Below, piece after piece: positions 1 to 8,268 of a stretch of 64,000 nt of DNA. Both the position numbers and the translations under genes were made by a program. The stretch spans positions 1 to 64,000 of the forward strand of contig DASZUS010000083.1 in the NCBI GenBank assembly GCA_035547515.1. The letters are read 5' to 3'. The DNA is from DASZTV01 sp035547515. Its GTDB lineage: Bacteria > Actinomycetota > Actinomycetes > JAFAQI01. Position 1 is the first letter of the stretch, and every line of letters begins with the position of its first letter. Under the pieces are notes generated by a model. The model made no database searches, was not told the DNA's origin, and was given only the letters and a program-made list of their open reading frames with translations.

Positions 1-140
1 ACCACGCCGAGTGGGGAGAGGGGCCGTGGGAAATGGTCACAAAAGGCCATGGAATCGGGCGCTTCGGTCATCAAGGCTCGTGACAGGAGATCGCGCGGGG
101 CGATCCACCAGGAGCGGTGCTCCAGGAGCCGAGGTACACG

Positions 141-743
141 ATGCAGTTGCGAATGCAGGTGCGGACGCGGAAGGCCAGACGACAGCTGACCGTGAACAGC
201 CGGCCGTACACGACGATCTGCAGCGAGTGCGACGCGATGATGCTGCCGAACTCAGCCGCATGCCGCCGCTGCGGCGGCTTGGCCCTCGAGCGCGACATGC
301 GCACGGAGGCCCTGGGCGTCGCCGACCGCTCGCAGCCGGGGTGCGTCGAGACCCTTCCAGCGGCGAGCCTCGGAGAGCTGCGCGTTGCCGAACCCTCGCC
401 GACGAGGTACGTCGAGACCGCCGCGCCAGCGCCGGCGCAACTGCCAGCCAGCGTCGCCGCGCTGCTCGAAGCGGCCGCGCCCGAGTGGGCCAGGCCGAAC
501 CCGGACCGCGTCCCCACGATGCTCGGCTGCTGGCCACTCGGTGCCCTCGACCTGACCGACCACCCGACGACCACGGCCCTCACCCGTACAGCACAGCCGG
601 CCCGCCACCTCGAGCCGGTTGCCGGCCGCGGCGACGTACCGGCCCAGCGCCGCGAGATGGAGTCGGTCCCGTCGATCGGGCCGAACCCGTTCCTCGCCGC
701 CGCGCGGATTCTGGCCGAGCGCGAGGCCGCGCAGGCGGTCTGA
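141..743 (+). CDS. N-terminal zinc-ribbon protein, function unknown
   Basis: Predicted 200-residue protein. Two CxxC knuckles at Cys27/Cys30 and Cys41/Cys44 (CSEC...CRRC) form a zinc-ribbon-like motif; the rest is Ala/Pro/Arg-rich with no domain I recognise. ATG 141 is chosen because GAGGT at 131-135 is well placed as ribosome binding site; an in-frame GTG at 117 would add 8 residues. No signal peptide or membrane segment is visible. The same N-terminal ribbon layout recurs in the genes at 7242 and 8269, so it belongs to a local family. The gene converges on the aldehyde dehydrogenase, with 4 bp between them. Bases 1-140 show no gene. Function is not assigned. Confidence 0.6.
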   Translation: MQLRMQVRTRKARRQLTVNSRPYTTICSECDAMMLPNSAACRRCGGLALERDMRTEALGVADRSQPGCVETLPAASLGELRVAEPSPTRYVETAAPAPAQLPASVAALLEAAAPEWARPNPDRVPTMLGCWPLGALDLTDHPTTTALTRTAQPARHLEPVAGRGDVPAQRREMESVPSIGPNPFLAAARILAEREAAQAV

Positions 744-747
744 CGCG

Positions 748-2178
748 CTACGACGACGGCGCCGGCCGGCGGATGAACGACCGCGGCCGCGTGAACGCCC
801 GCAAGCCATCAGCTCCGAGCTCGCGCCCGATACCGCTGATGCCGACGCCGCCGAACGGCAGCCGCGGGTCCTGCGCCGCCATGCCGTGGGCGTTGATCGA
901 GACCGACCCGGCGACCAGCCGCGAGGCGATGCGGTCGGCGAGCTCGTCGTCGCCGCTCCACACCGATGCGGTGAGCCCGAACTCGGTCGCATTCGCCGCG
1001 GCGACCGCTTCGCCGATGTCGTCGTACCCGAGGATCGGCAACACCGGGCCGAACTGCTCGTCGGCGACGATCGAGGCCTCGGGAGGTACGCCGGTGACCA
1101 CCGTCGGCAGCACGAAGTAGCCGCCCGACTCGGCGTCCTCGTCGCGCAGCCGGCCACCGGTCCGCACCGTCGCGCCAGCCGCCTTCGCCTCGGCGATCAT
1201 CGCCGCCACCCGGTCTCGCCCGGCGGCAGTGTGCATCGGGCCAAGCGTCGTCTCCGGCGCCAGCCCGTCTCCGACCACCTCGCGCTCGCATCGCGCAACC
1301 AACGCGTCGGCTAGCTCGCCGACCCGTTCGCGCGGACAGTAGAGCCGCTTGACCGCCATGCAGACCTGGCCCGCCGTCGTGTACGTCGCGGCGTACAGCT
1401 GGTCCGCGAGCGCCTCCGACAGCGCAAGGTCCGGCGCGATGATCGCGGCGTCGTTGCCGCCGAGCTCGAGCAGCACCGGCGTCAGGCGCTCGGCCGCGGC
1501 AGCCATTACCGCGCGGCCCGTCGCCACCCCGCCAGTGAGCGAGATGACATCGATGCCGCGATGCGCGACGAGCGCACGGCTCATGTCGGCGCCCGGGCCG
1601 GAGAGCAGGTTGACCACGCCGGGCGGCAGCTTCGCGGCGAGCACCGCGCCGAACTCCAGCGTCGCGAGCGGCACGGTCGGCGGGACCTTGACGACTGCGG
1701 TGTTGCCGGCGACTAGGGCAGAAGTCAGCTTCATCATCGTGACCGACACCGGCCAGTTGAACGGGATGATCAGAGCAGCCACGCCGTACGGCTCGCGCTG
1801 CAGTCTCGGGTACGGCGCGGGCGGCTCGATCAGCTCCGCCGCCAGCGCGTCCTCGGCCATCATCCCGAGCACCTGGGCGAGGGCGGGCGCCGTGAGGAAC
1901 TCGAACTCCGCCTCGCTGCGGACCTTGCCGTGCTCGCGGGTGTAGGTGGTCGCGAGGTCGGCCTCGGCGGCATGTGCGGCGGCAGCCTCGGTCGCGGCCA
2001 CCACCGCAGCGAGCCGTTCGGCGACAGGCAGCAAAGACCACTGCGCCGCCGCGCGTCGAGCCGCCGCTACCGCGCCGTCCAGCTCCGCGCTGTCCGCGGC
2101 CGGTGCCCGGCCGACGACCTCCGCCGGCCGTGCCGGGTTGTACACGTCGTACCAGCCGGCCGCGCCGTCGCCCGTCAT
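748..2178 (-). CDS. NAD(P)-dependent aldehyde dehydrogenase
   Basis: Cytosolic aldehyde dehydrogenase superfamily enzyme (476 aa) oxidising an aldehyde to the acid with NAD(P)+. Visible landmarks: the IPFNWPV segment with catalytic Asn141, cofactor-binding Lys164 (VVKVPP), the general-base Glu238 (LLELGGND), the nucleophile Cys273 (TAGQVCMAV) and a late EQFGPV motif. The length is normal for the family. The frame stays open upstream past the ATG at 2178, but that ATG begins the homologous region and the extension would run through the divergent alcohol dehydrogenase, so it is rejected. It is divergent from the alcohol dehydrogenase at 2257, with an inverted repeat in between, which suggests joint alcohol-to-aldehyde-to-acid oxidation under shared control. 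The substrate is unknown. Confidence 0.93.
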   Translation of the reverse strand: MTGDGAAGWYDVYNPARPAEVVGRAPAADSAELDGAVAAARRAAAQWSLLPVAERLAAVVAATEAAAAHAAEADLATTYTREHGKVRSEAEFEFLTAPALAQVLGMMAEDALAAELIEPPAPYPRLQREPYGVAALIIPFNWPVSVTMMKLTSALVAGNTAVVKVPPTVPLATLEFGAVLAAKLPPGVVNLLSGPGADMSRALVAHRGIDVISLTGGVATGRAVMAAAAERLTPVLLELGGNDAAIIAPDLALSEALADQLYAATYTTAGQVCMAVKRLYCPRERVGELADALVARCEREVVGDGLAPETTLGPMHTAAGRDRVAAMIAEAKAAGATVRTGGRLRDEDAESGGYFVLPTVVTGVPPEASIVADEQFGPVLPILGYDDIGEAVAAANATEFGLTASVWSGDDELADRIASRLVAGSVSINAHGMAAQDPRLPFGGVGISGIGRELGADGLRAFTRPRSFIRRPAPSS

Positions 2179-2202
2179 GAGCCGCACCTTAAAGCGGATG
2201 GC

Positions 2203-2232
2203 CCATTGCTGTTGCCATAGCCACAGCAATGG
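2203..2232. promoter_or_regulatory. Inverted repeat between divergent ALDH and ADH genes (candidate operator)
   Basis: Perfect 10-bp arms CCATTGCTGT (2203-2212) and ACAGCAATGG (2223-2232) are separated by 10 bp. The element lies in the 78-bp gap between the two divergent start codons, 25 bp from each, where a regulator could control both genes. The LuxR-type protein encoded after the ADH is the obvious but unproven candidate. Confidence 0.55.
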
Positions 2233-2256
2233 CCCATTCGCTCTAGGGTTCGAGCC

Positions 2257-3336
2257 GTGAGGGCCGCCGTGCTGCGCGAGGTGGGACAGCCCCCTGCGAT
2301 AGAGGAGCTCACCCTCCGCGCGCTCGGCCCCCACGACATCCGGGTGAAGCTCGCCGCCAGCGGCATCTGCCACACCGACCTGTCGGTGTGCGACGGCGGC
2401 ATGCCTGCCGTACTCCCCTGCACCCTCGGCCACGAAGGCGCCGGGACCGTCCTCGAGTGCGGGCCCGATGTCCGGGGCCTCGACCCTGGTACGCCGGTCG
2501 TCCTCACCTGGAACGTCGCCTGCGGCACCTGCATCCACTGCACCCGCGGTGAGCCCTACCTCTGCCCATCCGGCCTGAGCTACGTCTACGACCAGCCGTA
2601 CGCCGCGAGCCCCCACGGTGAGGTCTGGCAGTCCCTCGGCGCCGGCACCCTCGCCGAGCAGACCGTCATCCCCGCCGCAGCCGCGATCCCCATCGACCCA
2701 CGCCTGCCGCTCGACCTTGCCGCGCTGCTCGGCTGCGGCGTAACGACCGGCGTCGGCGCCGCGATCCGGACTGCCCAGATCCAACCCGGGCAGACCGTGG
2801 TCGTGATCGGCTGCGGCGGGGTCGGCCTCTCGGCGATCCAGGGCGCGCGGCTGGCAGGCGCCGCGCAGATCATCGCCGCCGACCGGGTCGCAGCCCAGCT
2901 CGCCGCCGCGACGAAGTGCGGCGCGACCGACACCGTCGACACCTCGGCGACCGACCTGCCCACCGCGGTCCGCGAGCTGACCGGTGGTCTCGGCGCCGAC
3001 CACGCACTCGAGGCCGTCGGCGCACCGCAGACCATCCTCGCGGCCTACGCCAGCACCCGCCGCGGCGGCATCGTCACCCTGGTCGGTGCGGGCAGGTACG
3101 ACGAGCAGGTCAGCCTGCCGACCCTGTCGCTCATGGCCGACGCGAAGCAGATCCGCGGCAGCGTCTACGGCTCGACCGACGCACCGCGCGACATCCCCGC
3201 ACTCGCCACCCTCGCCCTCGACGGCAAGCTCGACCTCGAGGCGCTGGTCACCCAGCGGATCTCACTCGACGGCGTCAACGACGCGCTCACCGCGATGGCC
3301 GGCGGCGACGGCGCCCGCCGGGTCGTCGTCTTCTGA
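2257..3336 (+). CDS. Zinc-dependent alcohol dehydrogenase (MDR family, class III-like)
   Basis: Medium-chain dehydrogenase (359 aa) that oxidises an alcohol using NAD(P)+. Catalytic-zinc ligands are visible as Cys38-His39 (GICHTD) and His59-Glu60 (GHEGAG), with Cys168 (LLGCGVTTG) as the third ligand. The structural-zinc cysteines are Cys89, Cys92, Cys95 and Cys103. The Rossmann motif reads IGCGGVGLSAIQGA. The GTG start at 2257 begins the conserved MRAAVL segment typical of the family. It pairs divergently with an aldehyde dehydrogenase and is followed, 8 bp after its stop, by a LuxR-type regulator. The three genes look like an alcohol oxidation unit, and the FAD monooxygenase further downstream could supply the alcohol. 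Substrate unknown. Confidence 0.93.
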   Translation: MRAAVLREVGQPPAIEELTLRALGPHDIRVKLAASGICHTDLSVCDGGMPAVLPCTLGHEGAGTVLECGPDVRGLDPGTPVVLTWNVACGTCIHCTRGEPYLCPSGLSYVYDQPYAASPHGEVWQSLGAGTLAEQTVIPAAAAIPIDPRLPLDLAALLGCGVTTGVGAAIRTAQIQPGQTVVVIGCGGVGLSAIQGARLAGAAQIIAADRVAAQLAAATKCGATDTVDTSATDLPTAVRELTGGLGADHALEAVGAPQTILAAYASTRRGGIVTLVGAGRYDEQVSLPTLSLMADAKQIRGSVYGSTDAPRDIPALATLALDGKLDLEALVTQRISLDGVNDALTAMAGGDGARRVVVF

Positions 3337-3344
3337 GTGGCGCC

Positions 3345-4997
3345 GTGTCCTCCCCAGCGCTCGAGCTCGCCAACGCGGCGTACGACGCCCACTCGTGGGA
3401 CGAAGCCGCACAGCACTACCGCGACGCGGACGCCGAGCGCGATGCCGATCCGCTGTCCGCCGCGGACCTCGAGCGCTGGGGTCTGGCGGCGTACCTCAGC
3501 GGTCGCGACGAGGACTCCGACACCGCGCGCGAACGCGCCCACCACGCCTACGTCGCGGCCGGACAGTACGAGGACGCCGCGCGCGTCGGCCAGTGGCTCG
3601 GCATCGCGCTCGCCGTCCGCGGCGAGCCGGCGCGCGGCGGAGGCTGGTTCGCCCGCGTGCAGACGGTGCTCGACGAGCACGGCCTGCACGACTCCATCTG
3701 GCAGCTCTTCCTGCGCGTCTCCGCCGGGATGATGCGGCTGTTCGGCGGCGACCCCGAGGGCGCCGCGGACCACTTCACGCAGTTGCTCGCCGACTCCGAA
3801 AGCTACGACGACCAGAACCTCGCCGTCCTCGTCCGCAACGGGCTCGGCCAAGCACTCGTGGCCAGCGGGCGGCTCGAGGAGGGCATGCGTTACCTCGACG
3901 ACGTGATGGTGCGCGTGACGACCGACGACCGGGTGCTGCCGCAGTTCGCCGGCCTCATGTACTGCGCCGGCATCGAGGCCTGCCGCCGGTCGCTGGACGT
4001 CGACCGGGCCCGCGAGTGGACCGAGGCGCTCGATCGCTGGTGCGCGCGACAGCAAGGCCTCGTGCCCTACCGAGGCCAGTGCCTGGTCCATCGCGCCGAG
4101 GTGCTGGTGATGCACGGGTCATGGCCGGACGCCCACGCCGAGATCGACCAGGTGTTCAGCCAGCTGCGCCCCGACCGGTCCAACCTCGCGGCCGCGATGG
4201 CGCACTACCAGCGCGGCGAGCTGCACCGGCTTCGCGGCGAGGTCGACAAGGCCGAGGCGTCATACCGCGAGGCGTCGCGTTGCGGTCTCGACCCGCAGCC
4301 GGGACTCGCGCTGCTGCGTCTCGCGCAAGGCCGCAACGCCGATGCGCACGCGGCGATCCGTCGCGCGGTCGACGAGACCTGGGCGGCCCACGAGCGGCTG
4401 CGCATGCTTCCCGCCTACGTCGACATCGCCATCGCCTGCGGCGACCTCGACGGCGCGCGCACCGCGGCGGCAGCGTTGCGCAGCCAGTCCGACGAGCGCG
4501 GCATCCCGATGGTCACGGCAGCTGCGGCGTACGACGAGGGGCGGCTCGCGCTGGCCGACGGCCAGCCCGCCGAGGCGCTGCGCGGGCTGCGGGAAGCGCT
4601 GTCGATCTGGCAGCGGATGGCCGCGCCATACGAGGCCGCGAATGCCCGCGTCGAGATCGCGCTCGCCTGCCGCGCCCTCGGCGACGCCGACACCGCGGAC
4701 CTCGAGCTCGACGCGGCGCGGTGGGCGTTCGACCAGCTCGGTGCCGCGCCGGACGTCGCCCGGACGGACAAGCTCACCACCACCGCGAAGCGCCGGCCGG
4801 CACCCGGCGGGCTGACGCCGCGGGAGGCGCAGGTGCTGCGGATGGTGGCGACCGGCGCCACGAACCGCGCCATCGCAAAAGAGCTCTACCTGTCCGAGCA
4901 GACCGTGGCGCGCCACGTCGCGAACATCTTCCTGAAGCTCGACGTCAGCTCACGCGCGGCGGCCACGGCGTACGCCTACGAGCACCACCTCGTCTGA
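3345..4997 (+). CDS. TPR-containing LuxR-family transcriptional regulator
   Basis: 550-residue regulator. Residues about 1-470 are helical repeats (TPR-like A/E/D-rich helices such as WDEAAQHYRDAD), and the last 60 residues form a LuxR/GerE helix-turn-helix with the family signature LTPREAQVLRMVATG and the recognition region YLSEQTVARHVANIFLKL. It lacks the N-terminal P-loop ATPase of large MalT/LAL regulators, so it resembles a LAL protein reduced to its sensor repeats. The GTG at 3345 is 8 bp after the ADH stop and co-transcription is likely. Probable targets are the flanking dehydrogenase genes and the monooxygenase at 5121. The effector is unknown. Confidence 0.85.
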   Translation: MSSPALELANAAYDAHSWDEAAQHYRDADAERDADPLSAADLERWGLAAYLSGRDEDSDTARERAHHAYVAAGQYEDAARVGQWLGIALAVRGEPARGGGWFARVQTVLDEHGLHDSIWQLFLRVSAGMMRLFGGDPEGAADHFTQLLADSESYDDQNLAVLVRNGLGQALVASGRLEEGMRYLDDVMVRVTTDDRVLPQFAGLMYCAGIEACRRSLDVDRAREWTEALDRWCARQQGLVPYRGQCLVHRAEVLVMHGSWPDAHAEIDQVFSQLRPDRSNLAAAMAHYQRGELHRLRGEVDKAEASYREASRCGLDPQPGLALLRLAQGRNADAHAAIRRAVDETWAAHERLRMLPAYVDIAIACGDLDGARTAAAALRSQSDERGIPMVTAAAAYDEGRLALADGQPAEALRGLREALSIWQRMAAPYEAANARVEIALACRALGDADTADLELDAARWAFDQLGAAPDVARTDKLTTTAKRRPAPGGLTPREAQVLRMVATGATNRAIAKELYLSEQTVARHVANIFLKLDVSSRAAATAYAYEHHLV

Positions 4998-5002
4998 GCC
5001 CC

Positions 5003-5034
5003 GATCTACACATCGCGCGGGCCGGAGATACACA
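5003..5034 (+). repeat. Pair of 10-bp direct repeats upstream of the FAD monooxygenase
   Basis: GATCTACACA (5003-5012) and GAGATACACA (5025-5034) match at 8 of 10 positions and are 22 bp apart, about two helical turns. They sit in the 123-bp gap between the LuxR gene and the monooxygenase. A tandem activator site is possible but weakly supported. Confidence 0.3.
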
Positions 5035-5120
5035 ATTCTCGGGATGCCGGCGCGCTGACCGCAGACCTACGTTGACCCGCGCCGGGGCCGGATGAGCCCC
5101 GCGGAGCAGCGGAGGCAGTC

Positions 5121-6425
5121 ATGCGCGTCACCATCGTCGGAGCCGGCCCGGTCGGCTCCTACACCGCCCTGTTGCTGGCGCGGCGAGGGCACCAGATCAC
5201 CCTCGTCGACCGCGACCCCGGACCGACGCCGGACGGGCAGTGGCAGCGCAAGGGCGTCATGCAGTTCGCCCTGCCCCATTACTTCCGACCCCAGGTCCGC
5301 CACGCCATCTGCGAGGAGGTGCCGGAGCTGTGGTCGGCGCTCCTGCTGGCCGGCGGGCTGCCGGCCACGCCGCCCGGCTTCCCGGAGATGATGACCGGCC
5401 TGCAGTGCCGCCGCGCCGTCGCCGAGCAGGCGATCTGGAACTTCACCAGTGCCGAGCCCGGCGTACGACGGGTGACCGGGCACGCCGACCGCCTAATCGT
5501 CGACGCCGGCACCGTGACCGGAGTGGTCGTCGACGGCGCGGCGATCAGGTCGGATCTGGTGCTGGTGGCCGGCGGCCGGTCCTCGAAGATCGGCGACGAG
5601 CTGCGAGCACCGGGCGAGATGCACGACTGCGGCTTCTCCTATGCCTCCCGCCAGTACCGCGCCCGGCCAGGCGTCGCCACACCGGACTGGGGCATGCCGC
5701 GGCCGGCGCTCTACGACGGCTACCTGGCGATCGTGTTCCCGCAGGACGCGGAGACCATCTCCGCGCTGATCGTGCGACCGACCGACGACCCGCGGCTGCT
5801 CGACCTCCGGCACAACCACGTGTTCGACGCGGCAGCGGTCGCGATCCCGCATCTCGCGGAGTGGACCGACCCGGACCGGTTCGAGCCGATCACCGATGTA
5901 CGGTCCGGCAGCAACCTGCTCAACGCCTACCGCGGCCAGCGATCGGTCGAGGACACGACGACGCCCGGGGTGGTCTTCCTCGGCGACGCGGTCCTCACCA
6001 CCAACCCCGCCGCCGGCCGCGGCTTCCCGCTCGGCCTGCAAGGCGCCCGCGAGCTGGTGCGGCTGCTCGACTCCGGCCTCGGCGCAGATGACCTCGGCGC
6101 GGCCTTCGACGACTGGTGCACGGCGAACCTGCGTCCCTGGTACGACGACCACGTGCTGTGGGACACGACCCTGCTGCGGCGCTTCGCCGGGGAGGATCTG
6201 GACCTCGACGCGCGGATCCCCTCCGATGTGGTGTGCGAGTGCGGCCAGGTCGACCCGAGCATCATGGCCGCCGCCGGCCCGTACCTCGGGATGTTCGCAC
6301 TGCCGAGCATCCTCGACTCGGTGCAGGACAAGGCGCGCGACGTGCTGCGGACGGGCTGGCGTCCGCCGTACGCCGAGGGCCCGAGCCGTGACGCGCTGGT
6401 GGAGGCACTGCTCGCGCGGGTGTGA
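5121..6425 (+). CDS. FAD-dependent monooxygenase (styrene-monooxygenase/PHBH-like fold)
   Basis: Flavoprotein of 434 aa. The N-terminal dinucleotide fold reads VGAGPVGSYTALLLARRGH with an acidic end (VDRD), and the second FAD motif is FLGDAVLTTNPAAGRGFPLGLQ (GD motif) around residue 290. This arrangement is typical of single-component or reductase-partnered flavin monooxygenases and their relatives such as styrene monooxygenase StyA. ATG 5121 is preceded by GGAGG at 5111. No reductase is encoded next to it. With the ADH/ALDH pair upstream it could hydroxylate or epoxidise a substrate that is then oxidised further; this is inference from context. Confidence 0.8.
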   Translation: MRVTIVGAGPVGSYTALLLARRGHQITLVDRDPGPTPDGQWQRKGVMQFALPHYFRPQVRHAICEEVPELWSALLLAGGLPATPPGFPEMMTGLQCRRAVAEQAIWNFTSAEPGVRRVTGHADRLIVDAGTVTGVVVDGAAIRSDLVLVAGGRSSKIGDELRAPGEMHDCGFSYASRQYRARPGVATPDWGMPRPALYDGYLAIVFPQDAETISALIVRPTDDPRLLDLRHNHVFDAAAVAIPHLAEWTDPDRFEPITDVRSGSNLLNAYRGQRSVEDTTTPGVVFLGDAVLTTNPAAGRGFPLGLQGARELVRLLDSGLGADDLGAAFDDWCTANLRPWYDDHVLWDTTLLRRFAGEDLDLDARIPSDVVCECGQVDPSIMAAAGPYLGMFALPSILDSVQDKARDVLRTGWRPPYAEGPSRDALVEALLARV

Positions 6426-6482
6426 CTGCGCGCTCCCGGCGTACCGTGGCCTGTCACCCGCATCGGTAGCCAGGGGAAACAC

Positions 6483-7184
6483 ATGAAGCCCAGCAAGACA
6501 CTCGCGATCACTGCCCTCGCTGTCGCCGCCACTATCGGCAGCGCTCTGCCGGCATCGGCCCATACCGCTTCCGCGCCGATCTCGAAGGCGAAGGCCCGCT
6601 CGATCGCGAAGGCGATCAACCTGCGCGCCTCGGACTTCCCGGGCTACCGCGCGACGCCGTACCACGAGACCGCTTCGGACAAGGCCGAGGACGCGAAGTT
6701 CGAGAAGTGCGTCGGGGCGGCGCCGGACTTCGTCTCGGTCACCTCCCCCGAGTTCGACAACCAGAGCGGGTACGGGTTCTCCTCGTCCGCCTCGTTCGTC
6801 GCGTCGGTCCAGACGGTGAAGCAGGACCTGCGCCGCTCAACCAACGCCCGTGCGCAGAAGTGCATCAAGCAGGAGCTCGCCGCGGCAGCGGCGCAGGCCG
6901 GCGCGTCGAACCCGAAAGTCACGCTGACCCGGGTCAGCGAGAGCTCGGTGCCTGGGCTCGATGCGATCTTCGGCTTCAAGTTCTCCATGGCCTTCACCGT
7001 GGTCGGCCAGACTGAGCACCTCTACGGCTACGAGCTGGACTTCGGCCGCGGCAACGCCGAGGTGTCGCTGACCGAGATCGGTACGGCGAACGTCGCCAAG
7101 AGCGTCTGCACCAGCCCGCTGGCGACGCTGATCTCCCGTGCCAAGCAGCAGGTGCCGGCGAGCGGTCTCCGGCTCGCGAGGTAG
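6483..7184 (+). CDS. Secreted protein of unknown function
   Basis: 233-residue protein with a clear Sec signal peptide: MKPSKTL, then a hydrophobic core (AITALAVAATIGSALP) and a likely cleavage after ASA at about residue 26. The mature part is soluble and contains three Cys residues (KFEKCVG, QKCIKQE, KSVCTSP). Phrases such as LRASDFPGY are common in actinobacterial exported lipoprotein-like proteins, but no lipobox is present. The start at 6483 is well supported by the signal peptide. It stands alone between the monooxygenase and the zinc-ribbon genes. No function can be assigned. Confidence 0.75.
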   Translation: MKPSKTLAITALAVAATIGSALPASAHTASAPISKAKARSIAKAINLRASDFPGYRATPYHETASDKAEDAKFEKCVGAAPDFVSVTSPEFDNQSGYGFSSSASFVASVQTVKQDLRRSTNARAQKCIKQELAAAAAQAGASNPKVTLTRVSESSVPGLDAIFGFKFSMAFTVVGQTEHLYGYELDFGRGNAEVSLTEIGTANVAKSVCTSPLATLISRAKQQVPASGLRLAR

Positions 7185-7241
7185 CCCGCCGCGCAGATCA
7201 CCGATGATGGTGGTCTGGCTCGGGGACGGGAGGGGAATCCA

Positions 7242-8093
7242 GTGAACAGTTGCCCGCGGTGCGCCACGGTGCTGCTCGCCAACTCGACGGTCTGCAGCTC
7301 CTGCGGGTTGATGCTCAACGCCGCTCCCAGTACGCCGGCCGCCCCCGCGGCGGCCGCGCCACCTGTAGCAGCCCCGCAGACGGTTCTGCCGCAGACGGTT
7401 CTGCCGCCGCAAGCGGCGCCGCAGCCGGTTGTGCCGCCCCAAGCGCCTCCGCAGGTTGTGCCGCCGCAGGCAGTGCCGCCGCAGGCGGTGCCACCAGCGA
7501 TGCCGGCCGCCGTACCGCCCTCGGTGCTGCCCACGACGAACCCCGACATCACGCCGGATAAGGGCAACCGGGAGCCGCAGGACCGCAAGCGGTTGATGGT
7601 GCTGCTGGCGATCCTCGTCATCGTCGTGATCGCCGGAGTCGCCTACTACGAGATCCACAACAGCTCGAGCAACAACAGCGCACCCGCGCCGCCCGCGGCC
7701 GGCGCGCAGAGTCTCACCGCGCCGTCGACGGCCCCGACCAGCGCGCCACCCCAGGCGGCCCTGACCCAGGCAGAGCAGAACGCGCAGTCCGACCTGCGGC
7801 AGCTGGCCGTCGCCGAGCAGAGCTACCTCACGCTCCACAACCGGTACACCACGAGCAGCGCCGGTCTGGACAAGGCCGGCTACCGGCGCGGCCACTTCCG
7901 CGGTACGACGTCGTACGCCGGTGTCCGCGGGACCAAGGACTTCTGCCTGGTCGGCAGCGGCGGTGGCAAGGCGCCGTTCTTCCTCTTCGACAGCGCGCGG
8001 CGCGGTCTGCAGCCGGCGTCGTTCCCCAGCGCCGCGTCCGCCGAGGGCGCGTGCTCGGACCCGGCGATCAAGCACTTCGCACGCATCACCTGA
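7242..8093 (+). CDS. Zinc-ribbon membrane protein with pilin-like extracellular tail
   Basis: 283-residue protein with four regions. Residues 4-21 are a zinc ribbon (CPRC...CSSC). Residues 27-110 are a Pro/Gln/Val/Ala-rich linker with PPQAVPPQ-type repeats. One transmembrane helix lies at about 117-136 (LMVLLAILVIVVIAGVAYY). The C-terminal domain of about 120 residues begins DLRQLAVAEQSYLTLHNRYTT, which resembles the helix-plus-loop opening of type IV pilin-like soluble domains and carries two Cys. The ribbon should face the cytoplasm and the tail the outside. GTG 7242 starts directly at the ribbon. It is followed by the related gene at 8269. Function unknown; the pilin resemblance is by eye. 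Confidence 0.72.
   Translation: MNSCPRCATVLLANSTVCSSCGLMLNAAPSTPAAPAAAAPPVAAPQTVLPQTVLPPQAAPQPVVPPQAPPQVVPPQAVPPQAVPPAMPAAVPPSVLPTTNPDITPDKGNREPQDRKRLMVLLAILVIVVIAGVAYYEIHNSSSNNSAPAPPAAGAQSLTAPSTAPTSAPPQAALTQAEQNAQSDLRQLAVAEQSYLTLHNRYTTSSAGLDKAGYRRGHFRGTTSYAGVRGTKDFCLVGSGGGKAPFFLFDSARRGLQPASFPSAASAEGACSDPAIKHFARIT
7374..7403 (+). repeat. Two tandem 15-bp repeats inside the proline-rich linker
   Basis: CCGCAGACGGTTCTG occurs twice head to tail (7374-7388 and 7389-7403) and encodes the repeated PQTVL linker unit. It is in frame, so copy changes would alter linker length only. Confidence 0.8.
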
Positions 8094-8268
8094 TGTCCTG
8101 GCAAATCCTGGGATAACCGGTCGTTTCGACCCTGGGCGTGGGCTGTTCGCGAGCCGTGATTCGGCCAGACGGCCCTACTCGTCGGCATCGCGATCCGTGA
8201 CCATGGAAGGTGCGGCGGCAGGAGTCGCTGCACTCCGGTCGTTCCTTGTCGTCCTCCAGGGGGTCGTC

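Noticed and set aside
2179..3003. Upstream extension of the aldehyde dehydrogenase frame (open to 3003)
   Set aside because: It is antisense to the conserved alcohol dehydrogenase, has no homology, and the family's N-terminus fits ATG 2178.
2984..5095. Long plus-strand open frame of about 700 codons overlapping ADH and the LuxR gene
   Set aside because: Arg/Pro/Ala-rich shadow of the two real genes in another frame; no motif.
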